A stretch of 8,123 bases of DNA from Candidatus Brocadiaceae bacterium (GCA_030018855.1 JASEHG010000088.1:1-8123); one strand, 5' to 3'; positions 1 to 6,011 are shown, counted from the stretch's first letter. Numbers and translations are program-made. Notes: generated by a model not told the origin, from the sequence alone.

Positions 1-4
1 TTCT

Positions 5-250
5 GTCACCATGAGCGAAGCGAAGGGTCTGGATTCTTCGCTCCCCCCTCGTCCGACTGAGGCGGACTCAGGGCTTCGGCTCATTCAGAATGACAACTGC
101 GAGATTCTTCGCTCCGCTCAGAATGACGACTATTGAGATTCTTCGCTTCCCCTTCGCTTTTAGTAGGGGCGAACGGCCGTTCGCCCCTACGGGCTTTGGC
201 TCACTCAGAATGACCCTTTAGGTCAGATTGCTTCGCTTCCCCTTCGCTTC
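5..250. repeat. Cluster of degenerate nested short repeats, no gene
   Basis: This gene-free stretch downstream of the mutase is built from copies of one short unit that starts GAGATTCTTCGCT and ends CTCAGAATGAC. The simplest copy is at 101-127. The copy at 31-94 is split by extra DNA carrying GTCCG/CGGAC arms (51-67). The copy at 135-214 is split by a 28-bp perfect palindrome. A partial copy lies at 224-250, and an inverted, degenerate copy at 5-30 reads GTCACCATGAGCGAAGCGAA. This is seen directly. From memory, similar 'GATTCTTCGCT...AGAATGAC' repeats are dispersed in many environmental bacterial genomes. No transposase or open reading frame of note is present, so non-autonomous REP- or MITE-like elements are the best reading. 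Confidence 0.75.
163..190. repeat. Perfect 28-bp palindrome (GTAGGGGC family, copy 1)
   Basis: The sequence equals its own reverse complement over 28 bases. The arms are GTAGGGGC and GCCCCTAC and the centre is GAACGGCCGTTC. It lies inside a longer repeat unit (135-214), which suggests insertion of one element into another. Two further copies with the same arms are at 1897-1934 and 7661-7692. It could fold as a strong hairpin downstream of the mutase gene, but no T-tract follows on either strand, so a role as intrinsic terminator is not supported. Confidence 0.85.
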
Positions 251-258
251 AGATAATT

Positions 259-1812
259 TTAGCCCTCGCCTTCTATAATCTCCCGAATCTTCTTCAGGGC
301 GTTTTCTACCAGTTCCTGGCCCTTTCCCTCTACGTTTATCCTTAGCCTGGGCTCCGTCTGGGACTTTCTTGCGTTGAACCACCAATCCGTATATTCCACG
401 GTCACGCCGTCCAGGAGGTCTATCTTCCCGTCGGAAAATGCCTCGGCAAGTTGTTGGAGTTTGCCGTCCTTATTGGCCACGCTAAAGTTCCTCTCTCCAC
501 TGGAGTAGTACTTCTTCAGGGGTGCCGCAAGGTTAGACATGCTCACTGTCTTCCGGCTCAGTATGTTGAGTATCTGGAGCATGGCTATGAGACCCGAATC
601 GCAGAAATAGTTATCCCTGAAATAGTAATGTCCCGAGAGTTCACCCCCGAAAGGGGCGTTTTTATCCCTCATGGTGGTCTTCATAAAGGTATGCCCCACC
701 CGCTCCCTGCAGGGTACCCCCCCGTTAAGGAGTATCTCCTCCTTTACGACCCAGCTTGAACGGAGGTCGTAGACAATGGTGGCCCCTTTCTCCCTGGATA
801 GGAATTCCCTGGCAATGAGGGCAGTTATGATGTCATTCTTTACAATCTCACCCTTCTCATCCACAAAGGAACATCGGTCTGCATCTCCATCAAAGGCCAC
901 CCCCAGTTGGGCCTTGGTCTTTTTGACCATGTCCTGGAGGGCCTTGAGGTTCTCCTCTTTCAAGGGGTCGGGGTCATGGTTGGGGAAAGAGCCGTTCAGT
1001 TCAAAGTACAGTGGCATGATTTCGCAGGGCAGTCCTTCAAATACCACAGGTACCATCTTCCCCGCCATGCCATTACCGGCATCCACCACTACCCTTAAGG
1101 GTTTTAATTCCCTGGCAAATTTTTGTATGTGGGCCTTGTAATCCAGTAAGACGTCCTTGAGTTCTATCTTTCCGCGGCGATCCACCCTCATTGGTGGGGG
1201 TTGCGTTGCCAGTTCCTTTATCCTCATCAGGCCGGTGTCGGAGCCTACAGGGATGGCCTTTTCTCTGCATATCTTAAACCCATTATATTTAGCTGGGTTA
1301 TGGGAGGCGGTAACCATTACACTCCCGTCGTAACCGTATCTGGCTACGGTGAAGTAGGTAGTCTCGGTGGATACGGCGCCTATGTCAATTACATTCACCC
1401 CGCAGGAGGTGATACCTTCCATGAGGGCCTGGGCCAGGGCCAGGGAGGAGGTCCGAACGTCCCTGCCCACCACTATATGCTTGACGCCAGGTCTTTGTTG
1501 TCTAAGGAATTGTACAATGGCTGAGCCGATGCGCCTGGCGTGTGCCTCATTCAATTGTTCGGGGTAGAGGCCACGGATGTCATATCCTTTAAAGATGTCT
1601 TCCCCTTTGTCCAGAGTGGCCCTGCTACTGGGTATGTGGGTCTTAGCCACCACAGGGTTATGGGGTCCCGGAAAACTCTCCACGTCCCGGTACTGGCAAC
1701 TAAGGCACTTAGGGTAACGCCGCTTTTGCCTCCCCTTACAGATAGTAGGGTTTATGGTGTATCTCTCGTCCGGACAGCGTCTCTCTTCCGTGGACACTAA
1801 CTCCTCCTCCAT
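259..1812 (-). CDS. Phosphoglucomutase/phosphomannomutase with Cys-rich N-terminal extension
   Basis: This is an alpha-D-phosphohexomutase that interconverts hexose 1- and 6-phosphates, feeding sugar-nucleotide and polysaccharide synthesis in the cytoplasm. Counting from the ATG at 1812 (517 aa), the family core starts near residue 73 with IFKGYDIRG. The phosphoserine loop TASHNP has Ser170. The metal loop DGDADR has Asp308, Asp310 and Asp312. The sugar-specificity loop GGELSGH is at 389-395, and the phosphate-binding RINVEG at 491-496. All catalytic motifs are intact, and the core of about 445 residues is normal for the family. The first 72 residues are extra and carry Cys13, Cys25, Cys36 and Cys39, spaced like a small zinc site. 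An in-frame GTG at 1953 would add 47 residues, but that stretch includes a palindromic repeat, and a promoter-like sequence lies between the two starts, so I prefer the ATG. Glucose versus mannose preference cannot be read from the sequence. Confidence 0.93.
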   Translation of the reverse strand: MEEELVSTEERRCPDERYTINPTICKGRQKRRYPKCLSCQYRDVESFPGPHNPVVAKTHIPSSRATLDKGEDIFKGYDIRGLYPEQLNEAHARRIGSAIVQFLRQQRPGVKHIVVGRDVRTSSLALAQALMEGITSCGVNVIDIGAVSTETTYFTVARYGYDGSVMVTASHNPAKYNGFKICREKAIPVGSDTGLMRIKELATQPPPMRVDRRGKIELKDVLLDYKAHIQKFARELKPLRVVVDAGNGMAGKMVPVVFEGLPCEIMPLYFELNGSFPNHDPDPLKEENLKALQDMVKKTKAQLGVAFDGDADRCSFVDEKGEIVKNDIITALIAREFLSREKGATIVYDLRSSWVVKEEILLNGGVPCRERVGHTFMKTTMRDKNAPFGGELSGHYYFRDNYFCDSGLIAMLQILNILSRKTVSMSNLAAPLKKYYSSGERNFSVANKDGKLQQLAEAFSDGKIDLLDGVTVEYTDWWFNARKSQTEPRLRINVEGKGQELVENALKKIREIIEGEG

Positions 1813-1851
1813 TACATCGTGGACAATCCATCTCAGGTGGCCTAAGGGGTT

Positions 1852-1880
1852 AAGATAAGTTATTCCCAGGGGTTTGTCAA
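1852..1880 (-). promoter_or_regulatory. Probable sigma70-type promoter for the mutase gene
   Basis: On the minus strand TTGACA (1880-1875), a full -35 match, is followed after 17 bases by TATCTT (1857-1852), a 4/6 match to the -10 consensus. Transcription would start near 1845 and give a leader of about 33 nt before the ATG at 1812. It lies inside the longer reading frame that begins at GTG 1953, so if real it supports the shorter protein. The leader has no convincing Shine-Dalgarno sequence. Confidence 0.5.
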
Positions 1881-1896
1881 TGGGAGGGGAGAGACA

Positions 1897-1934
1897 GTAG
1901 GGGCACGTTGTCCGCCTCAGGCGGATGCCCCTAC
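1897..1934. repeat. Nested palindromic repeat (GTAGGGGC family, copy 2)
   Basis: Outer arms GTAGGGGCA (1897-1905) and TGCCCCTAC (1926-1934) enclose a second perfect inverted repeat with arms TCCGCC and GGCGGA (1911-1925) and a 5-nt bulge CGTTG. The first 14 bases are identical to those of the copy near recA (7663-7676), so the two copies differ mainly in their centres. It lies in the divergent gap, or in the first codons of the mutase if GTG 1953 were used. In that frame the repeat arm would encode most of a CPYC motif. Confidence 0.8.
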
Positions 1935-1979
1935 CGTGCGGGTGGAGACGCACCAGGCCCTTACTACCTCAAGGCAGTT

Positions 1980-2051
1980 TTTTTAATAAAATAATTACTT
2001 GACAAACAGCAAGAAGGCAGTATAATTTAAACAATAATGTTTTATTAAAAA
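1980..2051. promoter_or_regulatory. 12-bp inverted repeat framing the regulator promoter (candidate operator)
   Basis: TTTTTAATAAAA (1980-1991) and TTTTATTAAAAA (2040-2051) are perfect inverted copies separated by 48 bp. One arm lies just upstream of the -35 box and the other just after the expected transcription start, so the pair brackets the whole promoter. This geometry would suit a looping or autoregulatory repressor, perhaps the MerR-type product itself. The arms contain only A and T, so chance pairing in an AT-rich gap is a real alternative. Confidence 0.4.
1999..2026 (+). promoter_or_regulatory. Full-consensus sigma70-type promoter of the MerR-like gene
   Basis: TTGACA (1999-2004) and TATAAT (2021-2026) are both 6/6 consensus matches separated by 16 bp. 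Transcription should start near 2033, giving a leader of about 58 nt. The short 16-bp spacer differs from the 19-20 bp spacers of promoters activated by classical MerR proteins, so activation by DNA untwisting at this site is unlikely. Confidence 0.8.
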
Positions 2052-2090
2052 CAAATAATGATGAACTGAGGAAAGGGTGGGAGACGGTGC

Positions 2091-2711
2091 ATGACAAATT
2101 TTAACACGCAAACTGTCTGTGGCATAATAGGAATAACTCCCAGGCAGGTACAGTACTGGGATGAGACTAATTTCATAAAGCCCTCTGTCAGGCAGGCGAC
2201 AGGTTATGGTAGTAGCAGACTCTATTCTTTCCTAGACCTTGTGCAGATGAGGGTGGCCAAGACCTTGCTGGATGGTGGGGTAAGCCTGCAGAAGATAAGG
2301 AAGAGCCTGCAGTACCTGAGGGCCCATGCCCCAGAGGTAAAGAGACCCCTGGCGGAATTGAGGTTCTTGACGGACGGGGATACGGTATTTGTCCTCACGG
2401 CCGATAAAGACAAGATTGTGGATGCCCTGAAGAACGGCCAGCTTGTCTTCAGCGTGGCCCTGGGAGACCTGGTAAGGGAGTTAAGTTCTAAGGTACAAAA
2501 GTTTATAATAACGAAGGAGACGACCATAAGGGTTGGAGGGCTGGAGTTCAACGTGCTTCTGGAATCCAATCCTGAAGGGGCAGGTTTTACGGCTCGCTGC
2601 CTCTCCCTGGGCCGTATGGCCCTTGGCGAGACAGAGGAGCAGGCTTTAGAGGCCTTAAAAGCGGAGCTTGAAAAGGGTATAATAAAAGAGGTAAAGGAAA
2701 AGATAGTCTAG
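2091..2711 (+). CDS. MerR-type regulator with HicB-like C-terminal domain
   Basis: This is a predicted DNA-binding regulator of 206 aa. Residues 1-77 form a MerR-type winged helix-turn-helix: the ITPRQVQYWDETNFIKPS segment (15-32), the wing with SRLYSF (42-47), then helices with GGVSLQKIRKSLQYLR (62-77). Residues 86-127 (PLAELRFLTDGDTVFVLT onward, then NGQLVF) resemble a middle segment I associate with one MerR subgroup. Residues 145-197 read like the HicB/UPF0150 antitoxin fold: a strand with FNVLLESNPEG, then GFTARC, then the signature GETEEQALEALKAELEKGI. No toxin-like HicA gene is next to it. The ATG has GGGAG seven bases upstream. It has its own strong promoter and a hairpin terminator, so it is monocistronic. 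No cysteine or metal-binding pattern typical of metal-sensing MerR proteins is visible, so the signal is unknown. The MerR part is firm; the HicB-like part is inferred from motif pattern only. Confidence 0.88.
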   Translation: MTNFNTQTVCGIIGITPRQVQYWDETNFIKPSVRQATGYGSSRLYSFLDLVQMRVAKTLLDGGVSLQKIRKSLQYLRAHAPEVKRPLAELRFLTDGDTVFVLTADKDKIVDALKNGQLVFSVALGDLVRELSSKVQKFIITKETTIRVGGLEFNVLLESNPEGAGFTARCLSLGRMALGETEEQALEALKAELEKGIIKEVKEKIV

Positions 2712-2799
2712 GTGCCGCAGCTTCCCACAAAACTCATGGCAGTTTCTTTCTCCTTTCAGTGTCATGAGTACCCTCCTCTAAAGTTGCGGCACCTTTTTT
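2710..2799 (+). terminator. Two-tier hairpin with T-tract, terminator of the MerR-like gene
   Basis: The outer stem pairs 2710-2723 with 2781-2794 (14 bp with one G-T pair), starting inside the stop codon of the regulator. An inner stem pairs 2732-2741 with 2760-2769 (10 bp with one G-T pair) and has an 18-nt pyrimidine-rich loop. Six T residues (2794-2799) follow. It separates two convergent genes. At about 90 nt it is much longer than a usual intrinsic terminator, so a stable 3'-derived RNA is also possible. Confidence 0.75.
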
Positions 2800-2847
2800 A
2801 TTGGGTTTGGCAGGCTTAGGGGGGGCACAAAGAAAGGGCGTAAGGGT

Positions 2848-3309
2848 CTATTTCTTCTTACTCTTAGTCCTGATACTTTCCCAGTTCGTCTTTATATTAA
2901 ATTTCCCTTTAAACCGGAAACCATCGTCAAAGGCAGTATTGAAGTCGTAGCCCCCTTTGAAGTCCTCTTTTGTATCTGATTCCGTCCTGCCCATAAGTCC
3001 ACTCTCTACCAGATTGAAGACTATCTCGCCGAAGTCTTCACATCGCTTTATACCCCAGGTCTCAAGCACTGGTCTGGCCATGTAACCGAATTGCTGGAGG
3101 GCGAATTCCCTGATACCTTCCAGGAGTTGCTTACCTGTAACGTGGCGTTCCTTTTCTCTGGGGCTTAATGGGTCCTTACCCAGCTTATAGGTAGCAAAAT
3201 CCAGGGCCTCAAAGACGAAGTGATAGGCCTGGAGGCTGTAGCGGGGGTCCTTCTTTGCTACGCTTAATAGTTTGTTCCACCAGGTCTTGAAGGCGGTCTT
3301 TTCGCTCAA
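2848..3309 (-). CDS. Minf_1886 family protein
   Basis: This is a small cytoplasmic protein of 153 aa that I recognise as the Minf_1886 family, of unknown function. Typical features are the segment DPRYSLQAYHFVFEALDFA (residues 16-34), the HVTGKQLLEGIREFA region (56-70), FGYMARPVLETWGI and the CEDFGEIVFNLVESGLMGRTE region. The C-terminus (about 118-153) is rich in Phe, Lys and Asp and ends in a basic SKKK tail. No signal peptide or membrane segment is seen. The start is TTG, supported by GAGGTG five bases upstream. It lies 13 nt after the metG stop and so is the last gene of the ricT-metG operon. That context hints at a role linked to translation, but no biochemical function can be assigned. 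Confidence 0.88.
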   Translation of the reverse strand: MSEKTAFKTWWNKLLSVAKKDPRYSLQAYHFVFEALDFATYKLGKDPLSPREKERHVTGKQLLEGIREFALQQFGYMARPVLETWGIKRCEDFGEIVFNLVESGLMGRTESDTKEDFKGGYDFNTAFDDGFRFKGKFNIKTNWESIRTKSKKK

Positions 3310-3322
3310 TTTTTCACCTCTG

Positions 3323-4984
3323 TTAAGTCATGCCGTAGGTCGTGCCTGAGGCAGATTCGCCTCCGGCGAACAGATTCGCCCGCCCAAAAGGCTTGTCCTG
3401 GGCTAAGCCGAAGGGTGGCGGATTTTCAACCTTTGGCGAAGGTTGCGGGGATAATTCTATCCTGGGAAATAGGGCCTTACCCTTTGCTACCCTCGTAGAA
3501 GGCTTGAGGAGCCCCCATTGGTAGCTTAGCCTTTGTTCTTTTTCTTCTAAGGGGATACCTAGCTGTTGTTGTATCTCATGGGCAGTATGGGGCATGAATG
3601 GGGCTATGTACATGGCGATGAGCCTGAGAGTCTCTGCCAGGGTGTAAAGCTTTACTGAGAGTCTCTGCCTATCTTCCCGGGCCAGGACCCAGGGTTTTGA
3701 TTCTTCTATATAGCGATTAGCCTGGGCAATGGAGTCCCATATAGCCTCCAGGGCCTTGCTGAACTGGAGGGATTCCATCTCCTTTTCCACAAGGGTCTTG
3801 AGGGTTTTGACCTTTTCCATCAGAGGTTTGTCTTCATCAAGGGCGCCCGGGGTGGATTCAGGCTGGGGCACGTGCCCCCCGTAATACTTTTCAATCATAG
3901 TAAGGGTCCTTAAGAGGAGGTTCCCCAGGTCATTCCCCAGGTCGCTATTTATACGGTTTGCCAGGGCGGTGTAGGAGAAATTGCCATCCAGTCCGAAGGG
4001 TACCTCCCTGAGGAGAAAGTATCTGTAGGCATCTACCCCATACTGCTCGGTAATAGTAAGCGGGTCTATGACGTTTCCGAGGGATTTGGATATCTTCCGG
4101 CCTTCAATGGTCCACCACCCGTGGGCAAATATCCTCCGTGGGGGCGGTAGTTCAAGGGCCATAAGGAGGGCTGGCCATATCGCCCCATGGAACCACAGGA
4201 TTTCTTTACCTATGAGGTGTACGTCACAGGGCCAGTAGCGCTGGAATCTCTCCGTCTCGTCATCGTAGCCCAGGGCGGTAATATAGTTGAACAAGGCATC
4301 TATCCAGACGTAGATGGTCTGCTCCTGTTCCGTTGACACCGGGGGCACGGGGATACCCCAGGGTAGACCCTGGCGGCTGATGCTTATATCTTCCACGCCT
4401 GCCCTTAGACGGCTACAAAGCTCGTTCCTCCTGGATTCGGGCTGGATGAAATCGGGGTGGGCCTCTGCGTGTTTTAGTACCCTGTCCTTGTATTTAGAGA
4501 GCCTGAAGAAATAGTTTTTCTCTCTGAGCCGTTCCACCGGGCGATGGCACTCGGGGCAGTTATTGGCCACCAATTCGCTCTCTATCCAGTAGCTCTCACA
4601 GGGTACGCAGTACCATCCCTCATAGTCCCCTAGATATATGTCCCCCCTTTCGTGGAGTTTCTGGAATATAAGCTGTACCCTCCTGGTGTGGCGGGGTTGG
4701 GTAGTCCTTATAAAATCGTCGTTGGAGATGTTGAGACGTTGCCAGGCCTTCTGGAACCTTTCCACGACTCGGTTTACCAGGGTCTCCGGGGTTTCTTCAC
4801 GGTTCTGGGCAGCCCTGAGTATCTTCTGCCCATGTTCATCAGTGCCGGTCAAGAAGAACACGTCTTCCCCTTTAAGTCTATGGTACCGTGCCAGAACATC
4901 GGCCGCTACGGTGGTGTAGGAATGTCCTATGTGAGGTACGTCGTTTACGTAATAAATGGGTGTAGTGAGATAGAATTTACTCAA
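3323..4984 (-). CDS. metG: Methionyl-tRNA synthetase with repeat-derived C-terminal tail
   Basis: This is a class I aminoacyl-tRNA synthetase that charges tRNA-Met. From the TTG at 4984 the protein has 553 aa. It shows the signature HIGH at 18-21, the zinc knuckle Cys126-X2-Cys129 and Cys143-X2-Cys146, the YVWIDAL segment (225-231), KISKS at 297-301 and a helical anticodon-binding domain to about residue 511 (ALFPRIEL). It is the short form, without a C-terminal tRNA-binding dimerisation domain. Residues 512-553 (SPQPSPKVENPPP onward) are low-complexity and lie on a dispersed-repeat-like DNA segment, so they are probably not part of the ancestral protein. I chose TTG 4984 because the family N-terminus is (M)SKFYLTTPIYYVN. 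It overlaps the ricT stop codon by 8 nt. GGAGG lies 15 nt upstream, rather far, which points to translational coupling with ricT. Confidence 0.96.
   Translation of the reverse strand: MSKFYLTTPIYYVNDVPHIGHSYTTVAADVLARYHRLKGEDVFFLTGTDEHGQKILRAAQNREETPETLVNRVVERFQKAWQRLNISNDDFIRTTQPRHTRRVQLIFQKLHERGDIYLGDYEGWYCVPCESYWIESELVANNCPECHRPVERLREKNYFFRLSKYKDRVLKHAEAHPDFIQPESRRNELCSRLRAGVEDISISRQGLPWGIPVPPVSTEQEQTIYVWIDALFNYITALGYDDETERFQRYWPCDVHLIGKEILWFHGAIWPALLMALELPPPRRIFAHGWWTIEGRKISKSLGNVIDPLTITEQYGVDAYRYFLLREVPFGLDGNFSYTALANRINSDLGNDLGNLLLRTLTMIEKYYGGHVPQPESTPGALDEDKPLMEKVKTLKTLVEKEMESLQFSKALEAIWDSIAQANRYIEESKPWVLAREDRQRLSVKLYTLAETLRLIAMYIAPFMPHTAHEIQQQLGIPLEEKEQRLSYQWGLLKPSTRVAKGKALFPRIELSPQPSPKVENPPPFGLAQDKPFGRANLFAGGESASGTTYGMT
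3343..3444. repeat. Dispersed-repeat-like palindrome cluster inside the 3' end of metG
   Basis: Within about 100 bp there are four small inverted repeats: TGCCTGAGGCA (3343-3353), TTCGCC/GGCGAA (3356-3370), GGCTT/AAGCC (3390-3394 with 3405-3409) and AACCTT/AAGGTT (3428-3444). A direct repeat CAGATTCGCC occurs at 3352-3361 and 3371-3380. The stretch GGCTTGTCCTGGGCTAAGCC resembles, from memory, repeats dispersed in many environmental genomes. It stays open in the metG frame and codes for the last part of the protein. The insertion interpretation is inference from sequence character and from the usual end of short MetG proteins. Confidence 0.65.
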
Positions 4985-5795
4985 GGGGCTGGGAAGTTTC
5001 CTCCGGTTTCTGTATGTCTTTACTATCCACCACAAGGGTGCGGTTGTCTTCTGTATGGATAGTAACCTTCTGTCTCAGTATCTCAAAATCAATGACCTTA
5101 CCCGTCCCCTTGGAGGTGCGGACAATAGAGTTTTTTCTTGGCAGGTAGCCCTTGAACTCCTCGTATACGTCGTTTTCGTAGCGGAGACAGCACATGAGTC
5201 TGCCACACCTTCCTGATATCTTAGAGGGGTCCAGGGTGGCCATTTGGTTCTTGGCCATCTTCATGGTAATGGGATCCAGCCTCTTCAGGAAGCTCCTGCA
5301 GCAGAGTTCCCTCCCGCAGTGCTGGTACTGAGCCAGGAACCTGGCCTCATCCCTTACGCCTATCTGGCGCATCTCAATCCTGGTGTGGTATTTCTTGGCC
5401 AATTCCCTTACAAGTTCACGGAAGTCTACCCTCCCCTGGGCCACAAAGTAGAAGATTATCTTTTTCCCATCCAGGAGATGCTCCACAGTAGTGAGCTTCA
5501 TGGGGAGGTTTTTTTCGTGTACCTTTTCCTTGCAGAAGGCAAGTGCCTCATTGACCTTTTTCTCTTCAATCTCTCTGAGACTCTTGTGGTCTTCCGGTGT
5601 GAACTTGCGTAGTATCTTGGGACAGCTCTCGCCACACTTACAAGGTCCTTCTAGCTTACTAACTATCTCTCCTCCTTCCGTCCCCCTCTCGGACTCAATT
5701 ACCACCTTATCCTTAAATTTTAGCTCCGGGGCCTCAGTGAAAAAGTCCTCTATGTGCCGCATCAAACCGTATCTGACCTTAGCCTTGTATAGCAC
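4977..5795 (-). CDS. ricT: RicT-like PSP1-domain protein
   Basis: This is a PSP1 C-terminal domain protein of 272 aa, the family of Bacillus RicT (YaaT). There it works with RicA and RicF in RNase Y-dependent mRNA maturation and carries Fe-S clusters. The PSP1 core covers about residues 60-215. The conserved cysteines are visible in CGRELCC (Cys160, Cys165, Cys166) and GRCGRLMCC (Cys197, Cys202, Cys203). A further group, Cys52, Cys54 and Cys58, lies near the N-terminus. The C-terminal part (about 215-270) is a small beta-rich segment with KGTGKVIDFEIL. The start is GTG, with AAAGGGAT about 7 nt upstream. It is the first gene of the operon with metG. RicA and RicF partners are not in the window, so the Bacillus role cannot be transferred without care. 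Confidence 0.9.
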   Translation of the reverse strand: MLYKAKVRYGLMRHIEDFFTEAPELKFKDKVVIESERGTEGGEIVSKLEGPCKCGESCPKILRKFTPEDHKSLREIEEKKVNEALAFCKEKVHEKNLPMKLTTVEHLLDGKKIIFYFVAQGRVDFRELVRELAKKYHTRIEMRQIGVRDEARFLAQYQHCGRELCCRSFLKRLDPITMKMAKNQMATLDPSKISGRCGRLMCCLRYENDVYEEFKGYLPRKNSIVRTSKGTGKVIDFEILRQKVTIHTEDNRTLVVDSKDIQKPEETSQPLE

Positions 5796-5874
5796 GCTTC
5801 TGATCCCTTTCTTGTGTCTCTGTACGCCTATAACTCGGCGTGTAGTACCAGGGTTATAAACGTGAGGCTCCGCC

Positions 5875-5905
5875 CCATCTCCGTTAGTACGGCAGTCTCA
5901 GATGG
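5875..5905 (-). other. Small nested hairpin in the ricT leader
   Basis: CCATCT (5875-5880) pairs with AGATGG (5900-5905), and inside it CCGT (5881-5884) pairs with ACGG (5889-5892). One arm runs on without a gap and the other has a 7-nt bulge. If transcription starts at the proposed promoter, this would fold in the leader about 80 nt before the ricT GTG. A second small stem, ACGCC/GGCGT, lies at 5824-5841. No known riboswitch or leader motif is recognised, and short stems like these can arise by chance. The rest of the 226-nt gap (5796-6021) shows no gene or tRNA. Confidence 0.3.
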
Positions 5906-5930
5906 CAGGCGTATAAGATAATGCCTAACT

Positions 5931-5960
5931 AGTATTACCTTAATCTACACCCAAAGTCAA
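5931..5960 (-). promoter_or_regulatory. ricT: Possible promoter of the ricT-metG operon
   Basis: On the minus strand TTGACT (5960-5955, 5/6) is followed after 18 bases by AATACT (5936-5931, 4/6). Transcription would start near 5924 and leave a leader of about 130 nt before the GTG at 5795. It is the best -35/-10 pair I could find in the gap, but it is moderate in quality. Confidence 0.4.
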
Positions 5961-5982
5961 GACAGTAGGCCAGTATTTGCCA

Positions 5983-6011
5983 TTGCACAAATCCTCCGAT
6001 CTTTGTATACT
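5983..6011 (+). promoter_or_regulatory. thpR: Promoter close to the thpR start (leaderless transcript likely)
   Basis: TATACT (6006-6011, 5/6 to TATAAT) lies 10 nt before the thpR ATG and is preceded by TTGCAC (5983-5988) at a 17-bp spacing. The -35 match is weak. With a normal -10 to +1 distance the transcript would begin about four bases before the ATG, so the mRNA would be essentially leaderless. This fits the lack of any Shine-Dalgarno sequence there. Confidence 0.5.

Noticed and set aside
5..250. CRISPR-like array
   Set aside because: Units are few, unevenly spaced, in both orientations and nested, with no regular unique spacers.
2222..2569. Minus-strand open frame inside the MerR-like gene
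   Set aside because: It is a shadow of the plus-strand gene, which has recognisable domains, a consensus promoter and a good ribosome binding site; the shadow has none.
4985..5035. Longer metG reading frame from an upstream TTG at 5035 (17 extra residues)
   Set aside because: The added residues (WWIVKTYRNRRK) do not resemble any MetG N-terminus, overlap ricT deeply and have no ribosome binding site; the family start matches TTG 4984.
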